DNA from: Flavobacterium cerinum | GTDB lineage: Bacteria > Bacteroidota > Bacteroidia > Flavobacteriales > Flavobacteriaceae | Assembly (NCBI RefSeq): GCF_024496085.1 | Contig: NZ_CP101751.1 | Span: 248,001-312,000 of the forward strand | Direction of reading: 5' to 3' | Length of the DNA stretch: 64,000 bases | Shown: piece by piece, positions 54,692-62,993 of the stretch | Layout of the letters: every line of letters begins with the position of its first letter | How positions within the stretch are numbered: position 1 is the first letter of the stretch | Notes under the pieces: generated by a model | What the model was told of the DNA's origin: nothing | What the model saw: the letters and a program-made list of their open reading frames with translations, nothing else | The model's database searches: none | Program-made: the position numbers and the translations under genes

Positions 54692-54868
54692 TTATTGTTT
54701 CATTTTGTTTGAAAAACGTCTTCTGAAAAAAAACATAAAAATTGCTGCCAGGGCGAAAAGGAAATGAACGATATAACTTTCTCCTGCTCTTAACTTCACA
54801 ACTCCCTCAACAATAAATAGTATCGCTATAACCAAATATAAATAGTGAACATGTCTTAATATTCCCAT
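54692..54868 (-). CDS. 58-residue membrane protein between lptC and the CNNM gene
   Basis: A complete frame from ATG at 54868 to TAA at 54692. It encodes MGILRHVHYLYLVIAILF, a charged turn (KLRAGES), a second hydrophobic helix (IVHFLFALAAIFMFFF) and a basic tail (RRRFSNKMKQ): two TM helices with the positive end probably inside. It fits exactly between lptC (5 bases) and the CNNM gene (12 bases), which otherwise would leave a 194-base gap inside an operon. I recognise no family. Confidence 0.75.
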   Translation of the reverse strand: MGILRHVHYLYLVIAILFIVEGVVKLRAGESYIVHFLFALAAIFMFFFRRRFSNKMKQ

Positions 54869-54873
54869 AATAA

Positions 54874-55428
54874 TTATTCTATCTTAGAAATTTCGCCCCT
54901 GTTTTGCTGGGCATTCATAACTGAAAAATCTTTGCTAAAATCGATACCTTTTCCTTCCAGGTAACTATTCGCATCTGTAAATTTAAAATATTTCTCGGTA
55001 AAAAACCACTCATTCTTCTGATCGTAGTACAATTGTTCCGTCTGAAGTATTTTACCGTCACTGGATGTAATCTTAACATGTCCCTGCAAATCAATAATAT
55101 CCGTTTTTGCATAAGTAATCGCATAATCCGACTCCACATAGCTTTTATTTCCGTGCTCGTCGAACAAGGTTACAAACACTCCTTTCGGGAACTCGGTATA
55201 CGGATATTTTAGATTGGAAAAATCCAATAATAACGGACTTACCAATATTGCTTTAATTTTTCCGGAATCGGTATATTTTAAATTGACATGTTCTGCTTCT
55301 CCGATCGGAGAAAACGGTACCGCATTGATTCGCTGTACTTCTTTAAAATTGCTTTCGCATGAAAAAAACACAGTCACAGTAAGAACTGTGACTAATGCTA
55401 AAAAATATTTTCCAAAGTTTAATTTCAT
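54874..55428 (-). CDS. lptC: LPS export ABC transporter periplasmic protein LptC
   Basis: A 184-residue protein with a lipoprotein-like signal (TVLTVTVFFSCES) and an LptC/OstA-like beta-jellyroll: FSNLKYPYTEFPKGV, HVKITSSDGKILQTEQLYYD and FEGKG-like YLEGKGIDFS. LptC passes LPS from the LptBFG complex to LptA. In E. coli it is anchored by a TM helix; here a lipobox Cys is plausible. The longer frame to 55470 has no hydrophobic start, so the ATG at 55428 is chosen; that leaves 7 bases to the preceding gene. Confidence 0.9.
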   Translation of the reverse strand: MKLNFGKYFLALVTVLTVTVFFSCESNFKEVQRINAVPFSPIGEAEHVNLKYTDSGKIKAILVSPLLLDFSNLKYPYTEFPKGVFVTLFDEHGNKSYVESDYAITYAKTDIIDLQGHVKITSSDGKILQTEQLYYDQKNEWFFTEKYFKFTDANSYLEGKGIDFSKDFSVMNAQQNRGEISKIE

Positions 55429-55435
55429 CAGAATA

Positions 55436-56707
55436 CTATTCGTATTTCGTTTTCCTAAACCACAAATCATTTACTGACAATCCGATATAGATCCCGAAGT
55501 AATTTTCCTGAACCAGATTACTACTTGCCGTACCTCTCTTTCCATATTCGAAACCGATATTCAGATTGGAAAGACTACGACCGATCGGAAGACCTAAACC
55601 GGCATTCATACTATAATCTTTAATTGACTGATTGTTAATTACCAATCCTGTATTTTCATAACGGAAACCTGCTCTATAGGTTACGCGATCCAAATAACTG
55701 GTAAATGAGTTGAATTTAGGTATAAAATACCCCCCTACAACATAACGTTGTGTTTTTTCAAAACCGACATTGGTAATCTGATCAAAACGGTTTACAAAAC
55801 TACTCTTATCCTGAAGCGTCACTTCTGCACCAATCATCCATTTTTTTGCTAATCCGAAACCGGTTCCTAAAGCATATTTAGCCGGTAATTTGAAATCGGT
55901 ATTTGTTTCACTGTAATTCACAACATCCGATTCCAACTCTGCTCCTGACCCTGAATAAGTGATTGAAGCAACTGATCCTGTATTATCTGCTCTTAAGTTA
56001 CTTTGCGGAGAATAAGTCAAACTACTATACCAGTCATATTTATTATTAACCTTCGTCTGATACATCAAACCGGCATTAAAAGCCACTCCGCTATATCGTG
56101 ACGTATTGATTTCTCTTTTTCCAAGATGCACATCTTCTAAAAACACATAGGATTTCGTTTCCACTCTTCCGAAATTATATTGAAAATCGGCTCCGATGCT
56201 TAATTTAGGTGTGATTTTATATCCCAATGCGAAGAACACGTTATTTACACCACCTTCACCTGTAAAACGTTTACTGGTATTGATGATTTCTCCGGATGTC
56301 ATTTGTGATGTTGTATTTTGATCGACTTTATATCCAACAGATGAATAAGGCATAAGTCCGAATGAAACTCCCATTTTTTTAGAAATCGGAAATCCCAGCG
56401 CCAAATAATCAAACGTAGTTCTGCTTGCTGTTTCTTTTTGCGAATCCGTTTTAAAAGTAGTGCTTCGGTTTGTTGCTCCCACCGTGAAAGTAGTCATTAT
56501 TAACCCCGAAAGCGATGCTGGATTTTGCAGATTCAGGTGAATACTATCCGGCAAAACTCCTAACCCACCCATAGCTTTATTTTCATGGGTTCCCCGGTAC
56601 TTTACATCTCCGATACCATAGAATGAATACGGTGAAGCGGTACCTTCCTGTGCAAAAATCACGGAAGAAAAAAGCAAACTAGTGCCTAGAATTATCTTTT
56701 TAATCAT
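55436..56707 (-). CDS. Outer-membrane beta-barrel protein of unknown function
   Basis: A 423-residue protein with a signal peptide (LGTSLLFSSVIFAQ) and repeated amphipathic strands ending in aromatic residues; the mature start reads GTASPYSFYGIGD and the chain resembles FadL/OmpP1-like barrels of Bacteroidota (LNLQNPASLSG). It overlaps coaX by 4 bases and leads into lptC, so it is embedded in an envelope operon. Transport substrate unknown. Confidence 0.8.
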   Translation of the reverse strand: MIKKIILGTSLLFSSVIFAQEGTASPYSFYGIGDVKYRGTHENKAMGGLGVLPDSIHLNLQNPASLSGLIMTTFTVGATNRSTTFKTDSQKETASRTTFDYLALGFPISKKMGVSFGLMPYSSVGYKVDQNTTSQMTSGEIINTSKRFTGEGGVNNVFFALGYKITPKLSIGADFQYNFGRVETKSYVFLEDVHLGKREINTSRYSGVAFNAGLMYQTKVNNKYDWYSSLTYSPQSNLRADNTGSVASITYSGSGAELESDVVNYSETNTDFKLPAKYALGTGFGLAKKWMIGAEVTLQDKSSFVNRFDQITNVGFEKTQRYVVGGYFIPKFNSFTSYLDRVTYRAGFRYENTGLVINNQSIKDYSMNAGLGLPIGRSLSNLNIGFEYGKRGTASSNLVQENYFGIYIGLSVNDLWFRKTKYE

Positions 56708-57435
56708 TTGTTGATTGTATATTGATATAAGTGGTTCAAACTTTCTAATAGAAAATTTGGATTGGCAAATATGGTGTTTTTTACTCTTTTAGCCAAAAAA
56801 TCCGTATCACCTCCTGTTAAAATTACTGTTAAAACTTGATATTGTTCACGATAGCGTTCGATGAAACCCTCTACTTCATACAAAATTCCATTTACTACAC
56901 CGGAATGAATGGCCTGTTTTGTCGAGTTTCCGATAACACCGGACGGACTTTCCAGGGTTAATAACGGTAATTTTGCCGTATAATTATGCAAGGCTTCATA
57001 ACGCAATCGAAATCCGGGCGATATTGCACCACCAAGATAATTGTCGTCTGCATCAATAAAGTCATATGTAATACAGGTTCCGGAATCAATTACCAGTCGG
57101 TTTTGTTTCGGAAACTGAAAAACGGCTCCCGAAGCCAGCACCATCCGGTCGATTCCTAATGTTTTAGGCGTTTCATAACCGTTTTGAAACGGCATCGGAC
57201 TATCGGCAGTGATCACATGCAGATTAACCTGTCGCTCCAACCATTTTAAAACGGATTCATCCAGAAAACCAACCCGGGAAAGCACCGCATTCTTAATATC
57301 AGTATATTTTATCAAAATAATTGAAAACCGATCAACGGCATCTTCTTTATCAAAAGCATCCTGCCAAATCAGGATATCTTTTTCAAAAACAGCTACTTTG
57401 ATCCGGGTATTCCCTACATCTATCGCTAAAAGCAT
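56704..57435 (-). CDS. coaX: Type III pantothenate kinase
   Basis: A 243-residue ASKHA-fold kinase catalysing the first step of coenzyme A synthesis. Motifs: LAIDVGNTRIKVAVF (phosphate 1), LGIDRMVLASGA, VIDSGTCITYDFID (phosphate 2) and LTGGDTDFLA (adenosine). Length is normal. First gene of the leftward operon, with a clear promoter just upstream. Confidence 0.96.
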   Translation of the reverse strand: MLLAIDVGNTRIKVAVFEKDILIWQDAFDKEDAVDRFSIILIKYTDIKNAVLSRVGFLDESVLKWLERQVNLHVITADSPMPFQNGYETPKTLGIDRMVLASGAVFQFPKQNRLVIDSGTCITYDFIDADDNYLGGAISPGFRLRYEALHNYTAKLPLLTLESPSGVIGNSTKQAIHSGVVNGILYEVEGFIERYREQYQVLTVILTGGDTDFLAKRVKNTIFANPNFLLESLNHLYQYTINK

Positions 57436-57454
57436 TATTCTTCAGATTAAGATT

Positions 57455-57483
57455 CAAAGATACAAATAGATTTTTTTTACAAA
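57455..57483 (-). promoter_or_regulatory. Promoter of the coaX operon
   Basis: Minus-strand -7 TATCTTTG (57455-57462) and a TTTG at 57480-57483, 17 bases apart. It stands back to back with the tRNA-Phe promoter. Confidence 0.6.
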
Positions 57484-57488
57484 TTGTT

Positions 57489-57518
57489 TTGGATAAATAA
57501 AAAATGCCACTATATTTG
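57489..57518 (+). promoter_or_regulatory. Promoter of tRNA-Phe copy 1
   Basis: -33 TTG (57489-57491) and -7 TATATTTG (57511-57518) with exactly 19 bases between, 16 bases before the tRNA. Confidence 0.75.
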
Positions 57519-57534
57519 CACCCGCAATAAGGAC

Positions 57535-57607
57535 GGTGCCTTAGCTCAGTTGGTAGAGCAATGGACTGAAAATCCATGTGTCCCTGGTTCGATTCCTGGA
57601 GGCACCA
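57535..57607 (+). tRNA. tRNA-Phe (GAA), copy 1
   Basis: A 73-base cloverleaf: acceptor stem GGTGCCT/AGGCACC, D-arm GCTCAGTTGGTAGAGC, anticodon loop CTGAAAA with anticodon GAA, T-loop GGTTCGATTCC, discriminator A. The CCA end is not encoded. Identical to the copy at 60623. Confidence 0.97.
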
Positions 57608-57613
57608 CTTACT

Positions 57614-57650
57614 AAACCCTTGATCTCTTACGATTTCAAGGGTTTTTTGT
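57614..57650 (+). terminator. Terminator after tRNA-Phe copy 1
   Basis: AAACCCTTGA / TCAAGGGTTT arms (57614-57623, 57636-57645) with a T-run. Its sequence differs from that after copy 2. Confidence 0.75.
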
Positions 57651-57679
57651 TTAGTTTTGTTATTCTTTAACATCAATTT

Positions 57680-58090
57680 ATGACGCCCCAACAGGACGAT
57701 CCCACACTAACAGCCCACTTATTTTCAAAAGAAATGCTAGCATTCGGCTATTTGCTCGATTTTAGTCTTCAAAGTTTAGAATCGGAAATCGATCGTATTC
57801 TGGAAACTTCCCCCATCAATTCCCTGGATGAGCAATTTGATCTTGAACCAAAATTAACTGCCTATATCGGTGAAACGATGTGCCAAAAACTAAATGGCGT
57901 TTGGAGCGGACCGTTTTACAGTCACAAAAAATGGATCGGAAATAACTATTATTTTTGTAAGATAACCATCGGTGAGCATGATTTTTATCCGGACCATTTT
58001 ATAGGCTACTATCTAGCCAATTCCAAAAAAGACGCCGGAACATTCAAAGACTTTTTTATCAGAACACTTGCCGAATGGCGTATGACTTAA
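57680..58090 (+). CDS. Hypothetical protein between the tRNA-Phe copies
   Basis: A 136-residue soluble protein with no signal peptide or TM segment. The N-terminal half is acidic and helical (SLQSLESEIDRILET); the C-terminal half has many aromatics (FYSHKKWIGNNYYF, GEHDFYPDHFIGYYL). I recognise no family. It has no close operon partner and starts 30 bases after the tRNA terminator. Codon use looks like the neighbours. Confidence 0.65.
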   Translation: MTPQQDDPTLTAHLFSKEMLAFGYLLDFSLQSLESEIDRILETSPINSLDEQFDLEPKLTAYIGETMCQKLNGVWSGPFYSHKKWIGNNYYFCKITIGEHDFYPDHFIGYYLANSKKDAGTFKDFFIRTLAEWRMT

Positions 58091-58170
58091 AGTAAATTAA
58101 AACCATTCAAAACGAGTGTTTTTTTTATTTCCACTCATCTGATTTCAACTTTCCGAAAACGAAAATAAAG

Positions 58171-58178
58171 TATCTTTG
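58171..58178 (+). promoter_or_regulatory. -7 promoter box of the GH92 gene
   Basis: TATCTTTG fits TAnnTTTG, 28 bases before the ATG at 58207. Confidence 0.55.
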
Positions 58179-58206
58179 AGCTATCATTTTCGATATCACA
58201 TAGCTC

Positions 58207-60498
58207 ATGCACACAAAAATCTCCCTTTTTCTTTCACTGATTACAGCTGTTTGCTTTAGTCAGAAACGCGTTGCCGGTCCGGCCGATATCGTAAATCCGA
58301 TGATCGGAACTCATAAAATGGGACACACATTTCCCGGCGCCACAACTCCGTTCGGAATGGTACAATTAAGTCCGGAAACCAATTATACCAATATGTTTAC
58401 AGACGGCAAGTACAATCCTGATGCTTATAAATATTGTGCCGGCTATCAATATGACGACACGACCATTTTTGGCTTTAGTCACACTCATTTTAGCGGAACC
58501 GGACATGCAGACTTAGGAGACTTCTTAATCATGCCCACCACCGGAAAACTGGATTTAAATCCGGGCAAACCCAATGAACCCGGAAGCGGCTATTTTTCAA
58601 GTTTCTCCCATGAAAACGAATTCGCAAAACCCGGTTACTATATGGTCAAACTTGATCGCTATACTATCAAAGCCGAATTAACCGCCAGTGATCGTGTAGG
58701 ATTTCATCAATATACATTCCCTAAATCAGAATCGGCTCATATTCTATTAGATCTGGTCTATAATATATACAATTATGACAACAAAAATGTCTGGACTTTT
58801 ATCCGGATAGAAAACGATTCAACTGTAACCGGTTATCGCCAAACAAATGGCTGGGGACGAACCCGAACTGTGTATTTCGCCATGCAGTTTTCAAAACCCT
58901 TCCTCTCTTACGGTCATAAAAAATATGATAACAATCCGTACAATGGGTTTTATCGCCGTTTTAACGAAGAAGAGAATTTTCCGGAAATGGCCGGACGAAA
59001 TATCCGCGCCTATTTCAATTTTAAAACAGAAGAAAACGAAAAAATCAAGGTCAAATTTGCTTTGTCACCGGTAAGCACGGAAGGCGCTCTTTTAAATCTT
59101 AAAACTGAAATTCCACATTGGGATTTCCAAAAAACCCGTCACGAAACCCGGGATAAATGGAATAAAGAATTATCCAAAATCACAATCGAAACCCAGAAAC
59201 CGGAAGACGAAGAAACGTTTTACACCGCCTTGTACCATACCATGCTCGGCCCTATCGTATACGAAGACGTTGACGGCAAATACAAAGGATTGGATCAAAA
59301 TATACACGAGTCAGACGGATTTACCAATTACACCGTTTTCTCGCTTTGGGACACCTATCGCGCATTACATCCGCTATTTAACCTGATTCAACCGAAACGG
59401 AATAACGATATGATCAAATCCATGCTAGCCCACCACGATCAAAGTGTTCATAAAATGCTTCCGGTCTGGAGTCATTATGCTAACGAAAACTGGTGTATGA
59501 TCGGTTATCATTCCATATCGGTAATTGCCGATGCTATCGCTAAGAATACCACCGACATCGATATTAATCGCGCATTAACCGCCGGAAAAAACACAGCCAC
59601 CGTTCCCTATTTTGACGGATTGGACAGCTATATGAAGCTCGGTTATGTTCCGGAAGACAAAAGCGGTAATTCCGTTTCTAAAACACTGGAATTTGCTTAC
59701 GATGACTGGTGTATCGCACAAATTGCAAAAAAAGCCAATAACAACATCGCTTATCAGGAGTATATGAAACGTTCCGAAAGCTATAAAAACGTATACGATC
59801 CGGCGATTCGCTATATGCGTCCGAAATTAAGTTCCGGAAAATGGCGTGAACCTTTCGATCCGTTAGACACACACGGACAAGGATTTATTGAAGGCAACGC
59901 ACTTAATTATGGTTTTTATGTTCCTCACAACATTGATCATATGATCGAGATGATGGGCGGAAAAAATAAATTTGCCGCGCAGCTTGATCAGGTATTTTCA
60001 ATCAAACTGGATGACAAATACATTGAGAAAAACGAAGATATTACCCGCGACGGTATCATCGGTGCTTACGTACACGGTAACGAACCGGGACATCATATTC
60101 CATATTTGTATAACTGGACCGGAAAACCATGGAAAACACAGGAACGTGTTCGAATGATCATGGACACCATGTATTCCAATTCCATTGATGGTTTATGCGG
60201 AAACGACGATGCCGGGCAAATGAGCGCCTGGTATGTTTTTAGCGCTCTGGGCTTTTATCCGGTACTTCCGGGATCTGATCAATACGCTATCGGAAGCCCA
60301 TTGATCAAGTCGGCTACTCTTAACTTTGAAAACGGAAAAACATTAAAAATCAAGACCGTTAATCAAGGTCCTAAAAATGTATATATAGAGAAGGTAATGC
60401 TAAACGGAAAAGAAATTGACCGTGATTACCTGCTACATGGCGAAATTTACGATAATGCCGAGTTAACTTTTTATTTAAGCAACAAGCCAAAACGATAA
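58207..60498 (+). CDS. GH92 family glycosidase (probable alpha-mannosidase), exported
   Basis: A 763-residue protein with a signal peptide (LFLSLITAVCFSQ). GH92 hallmarks: NPMIGT and FPGATTPFGMVQLSP at the start, GFSHTHFSGTG, GNEPGHHIPYLYNW, the catalytic-acid Glu in FIEGNALNYG, and GNDDAGQMSAWYVFSALGFYPV with the acidic base residues. GH92 enzymes are calcium-dependent exo-alpha-mannosidases, often alpha-1,2; the HG-NEP segment fits that group. It is not in a polysaccharide utilisation locus here: no SusC/SusD pair is near. Likely trims mannosides from glycoproteins. Confidence 0.93.
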   Translation: MHTKISLFLSLITAVCFSQKRVAGPADIVNPMIGTHKMGHTFPGATTPFGMVQLSPETNYTNMFTDGKYNPDAYKYCAGYQYDDTTIFGFSHTHFSGTGHADLGDFLIMPTTGKLDLNPGKPNEPGSGYFSSFSHENEFAKPGYYMVKLDRYTIKAELTASDRVGFHQYTFPKSESAHILLDLVYNIYNYDNKNVWTFIRIENDSTVTGYRQTNGWGRTRTVYFAMQFSKPFLSYGHKKYDNNPYNGFYRRFNEEENFPEMAGRNIRAYFNFKTEENEKIKVKFALSPVSTEGALLNLKTEIPHWDFQKTRHETRDKWNKELSKITIETQKPEDEETFYTALYHTMLGPIVYEDVDGKYKGLDQNIHESDGFTNYTVFSLWDTYRALHPLFNLIQPKRNNDMIKSMLAHHDQSVHKMLPVWSHYANENWCMIGYHSISVIADAIAKNTTDIDINRALTAGKNTATVPYFDGLDSYMKLGYVPEDKSGNSVSKTLEFAYDDWCIAQIAKKANNNIAYQEYMKRSESYKNVYDPAIRYMRPKLSSGKWREPFDPLDTHGQGFIEGNALNYGFYVPHNIDHMIEMMGGKNKFAAQLDQVFSIKLDDKYIEKNEDITRDGIIGAYVHGNEPGHHIPYLYNWTGKPWKTQERVRMIMDTMYSNSIDGLCGNDDAGQMSAWYVFSALGFYPVLPGSDQYAIGSPLIKSATLNFENGKTLKIKTVNQGPKNVYIEKVMLNGKEIDRDYLLHGEIYDNAELTFYLSNKPKR

Positions 60499-60576
60499 TC
60501 TAAAAAAACATTTAAAAAATAATTCCTTAACATTGAGTTAGTTACAAAAACAGTCTCTTTTTTCCATAAAAAAGTG

Positions 60577-60606
60577 TTGGAAAACCGAAAAATGATTCTA
60601 TATTTG
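60577..60606 (+). promoter_or_regulatory. Promoter of tRNA-Phe copy 2
   Basis: -33 TTG (60577-60579) and -7 TATATTTG (60599-60606), again exactly 19 bases apart. Confidence 0.75.
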
Positions 60607-60622
60607 CAACCGCAATAAGGAC

Positions 60623-60695
60623 GGTGCCTTAGCTCAGTTGGTAGAGCAATGGACTGAAAATCCATGTGTCCCTGGTTCGATTCCTGGAGGCACCA
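60623..60695 (+). tRNA. tRNA-Phe (GAA), copy 2
   Basis: Identical over all 73 bases to the copy at 57535, anticodon GAA, CCA not encoded. The shared sequence also covers the -7 box and leader (60599-60698 against 57511-57610, one mismatch at 57521/60609). Confidence 0.97.
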
Positions 60696-60700
60696 CTTCC

Positions 60701-60731
60701 AAAAAACCACTCAATATGAGTGGTTTTTTTT
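60701..60731 (+). terminator. Terminator after tRNA-Phe copy 2
   Basis: AAAAAACCACTC / GAGTGGTTTTTT arms with an AATAT loop and a long T-run. Confidence 0.85.
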
Positions 60732-60896
60732 TATTTGTATACTTTATCAAAAACTTCCGCTTTATATTTCAAATCAAAATTCTTTATAGCGTTCGGATTA
60801 AGCTTTTTTTATTTTTTTTATTTATTTACTGCAACCTTTATTGATTTTTCACTCTTCTAATAAAATTAAAGTATATTAACCTAATTTATTTTTATT

Positions 60897-61889
60897 ATGA
60901 AAAAAATGCTACTTGTTCTAATTCTGGCTACCGGATTATTACAAACTTCTTGTAGTGAAGATCTTGTTTCGAGTTCAATAGCTACCAATTCGGCAGATGT
61001 TTATGTCGCCGGACAAAGAGACAATCAGGCTTGTTACTGGAAAAATAATCAGCTTAACACCTTAGAGACCGGCGGTAATCATGGTACTACGGCAAATAAG
61101 ATAATTGTATCCAACAATGATATTTATGTTTTAGGTATCGGACTTGGAACAACCGTTGAAACCATTCCGATGTTTTGGAAAAACGGGGTTCTTACTAATC
61201 TAAAAACCAGTTTAAGTACGAACGAAGAAGTAGTTACATCGATCACAGATATGGAAATAATCGGAAATGATGTTTACTTTGTGGGCTACACTAAAAAACC
61301 GATTATCACTTTTGACGATTACACACTTGCCTATTGGAAAAACGGAGTAAAAACGGTAATCCGCAATTACGGTAGCATTGTTCAAAACCTTCCTAAAATA
61401 CAAGTAGCCAACAATAATGTGTATGTGACCGCTTCAAGTACCGGTAGCGAAACACTTAACGGTTACTACACAAATAGTGTTTTTAACGAAATTCCAAATG
61501 CCACACTAAACGGTCTGGCTACAAACGGTAATCAGGTATTTGCATACGGAGTACAAAATAATGCCGGTTATTACAAAAATATCAACACCAATGCGGAAAC
61601 GACACTTCCGGCACCGATCAACGGAGTTACAAAAATGTATGCTACAAATGATCTGTATGTTACTAATGGCACGAATACGATCTACAAAAACGGAATCTCA
61701 TTCGAAAATAGTCAGCCGGAATTGGGCGGCATTATGGACTTTAAAATCCAAAATAGCGGTACATATAAGATAACGCAGATTGCCGTAGGTGACGGTTACA
61801 CTAGCCATCTGGTTGTAAACGGTGTTGAAGCTATGCATATAAACGATTCCGACGGCACTTTTCTATCAATCTTTGTGGTTCAGAATTAA
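60897..61889 (+). CDS. Lipoprotein with propeller-like repeats, first gene of a sigma-factor cassette
   Basis: A 330-residue lipoprotein: signal with lipobox LLQTSCSED, so acylated at the Cys and probably surface- or periplasm-exposed. The body contains about five or six repeats of ~45 residues with the pattern D-V-Y-V-x-G ... Y-W-K-N-G-x-x-T-x-L (NADVYVAGQ/YWKNNQLNTL; NDIYVLGIG/FWKNGVLTNL; NDVYFVGY/YWKNGVKTVI and weaker copies), suggesting a beta-propeller. No catalytic motif. The sigma gene starts 3 bases after its stop, so it is likely part of one transcript and a candidate sensor or target of that system. Confidence 0.8.
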   Translation: MKKMLLVLILATGLLQTSCSEDLVSSSIATNSADVYVAGQRDNQACYWKNNQLNTLETGGNHGTTANKIIVSNNDIYVLGIGLGTTVETIPMFWKNGVLTNLKTSLSTNEEVVTSITDMEIIGNDVYFVGYTKKPIITFDDYTLAYWKNGVKTVIRNYGSIVQNLPKIQVANNNVYVTASSTGSETLNGYYTNSVFNEIPNATLNGLATNGNQVFAYGVQNNAGYYKNINTNAETTLPAPINGVTKMYATNDLYVTNGTNTIYKNGISFENSQPELGGIMDFKIQNSGTYKITQIAVGDGYTSHLVVNGVEAMHINDSDGTFLSIFVVQN

Positions 61890-61892
61890 CCT

Positions 61893-62993
61893 ATGACAAC
61901 CTTTAACTGGAATGAAATTTACATCAAGACATCCCCAAAATTACTGGGGATTTGTCGCAGGTATATAAAAGATATTGCCACTGCTGAAGACATTATCCAG
62001 GATTCCTTTATTGTGGCCATTCAAAAGGAAAACACACTTAAAGATGCAAATGCTTTAAATGGCTGGTTAAGCCGAATTGTGATAAACATGGCGATCCATC
62101 ATTTAAAAGAAACCAAAAAAATAAACTTCTCAACTGATCAAGACTGTGAAATTGCTGATTCAACTACGCTTATGAATACCTTAGAAATAGATACTAAAAG
62201 CATACTTCTGACTTCCGATTTAGAGAAGAACGACATATTAGAGGCGATAGACCGATTACCGGAACATCATAAATCCGTTTTTAACATGTATGTTATTGAT
62301 CAGTTTTCTCATGGCGAAATCAGTAAAATACTCAATATCTCAATCGGAACTTCAAAATCCCATTTATCCAGAGCCCGAAAAGCTATTCAGTCATTTTTAC
62401 TGGAAAAGGTACAGGAAAAACCGGTTGACAAGAAAAAGAAACGTCGCATCGCTTTTTTACTTTTCTTAGGATTCGGAAATCAGATGTTTGCTAATTATTG
62501 CAAAAAACAATTTCAGGATTTTGAAATTCAGCCGCAAAAAAAAGCAGCATTCAATTCAAAGAACCCGCAAATTCCAAATCATTTTATTGGCTTAACCAAA
62601 ACCGTTTCTGCGTCAAAAGTTATAGCCGCAAGCATCGTTTTATCCGGCATAATCGGACTTATCTTATTTGCTTACACCTACACCCCTAAAGATATTCCAC
62701 AGCAAGGAGAATCAAAAACGAATACAAAATCAGTTCCTGATATTATTGCCAGTCAACCGATTGTAACCGCATCCGATTCTGTAAAAAACAAAACGGTAAT
62801 CACATCAAAACCCAATAAAACCCAAACGGTTTCCATTCAGGAAAAAGCAGTCACTTTAACGAATGAACCTGTCAAAACTACTACAAACCCAACTGTTGCA
62901 ACACTAAAAGATTCTATAAAAGAAGAACCTCAAAAAGTGGTTGTCATCAAAAAACAGATTGTTAAAAAAGATACTATTTATGTTACGCGATAA
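61893..62993 (+). CDS. ECF-type sigma factor with C-terminal membrane helix and extracytoplasmic tail
   Basis: A 366-residue protein. Residues ~10-80 are sigma region 2 (AEDIIQDSFIVAI), ~110-165 region 4 (RLPEHHKSVFNMY; HTH SHGEISKILNISIGTSKSHLSRARKA read in parts). Normal ECF factors end near 170-200. Here a basic linker (KKKKRR) and ~40 residues lead to one hydrophobic helix at about 241-263 (VIAASIVLSGIIGLILFAY), then a ~100-residue Thr/Lys/Val-rich tail ending KKDTIYVTR. The helix predicts a membrane-tethered sigma factor with its tail in the periplasm. No FecR-type anti-sigma gene is adjacent. The end overlaps the next gene by 14 bases. Confidence 0.87.
   Translation: MTTFNWNEIYIKTSPKLLGICRRYIKDIATAEDIIQDSFIVAIQKENTLKDANALNGWLSRIVINMAIHHLKETKKINFSTDQDCEIADSTTLMNTLEIDTKSILLTSDLEKNDILEAIDRLPEHHKSVFNMYVIDQFSHGEISKILNISIGTSKSHLSRARKAIQSFLLEKVQEKPVDKKKKRRIAFLLFLGFGNQMFANYCKKQFQDFEIQPQKKAAFNSKNPQIPNHFIGLTKTVSASKVIAASIVLSGIIGLILFAYTYTPKDIPQQGESKTNTKSVPDIIASQPIVTASDSVKNKTVITSKPNKTQTVSIQEKAVTLTNEPVKTTTNPTVATLKDSIKEEPQKVVVIKKQIVKKDTIYVTR

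Noticed and set aside
57535..60695. Integrative element or prophage at the tRNA-Phe genes
   Set aside because: No integrase, recombinase or phage gene lies between the two tRNAs; the two genes present look like ordinary chromosomal ones, so only a duplication is claimed.
62941..62993. Frameshift or fusion between the sigma factor and the barrel gene
   Set aside because: The overlap is explained by a normal ATG at 62980 starting a good signal peptide inside the sigma gene; both products are complete.
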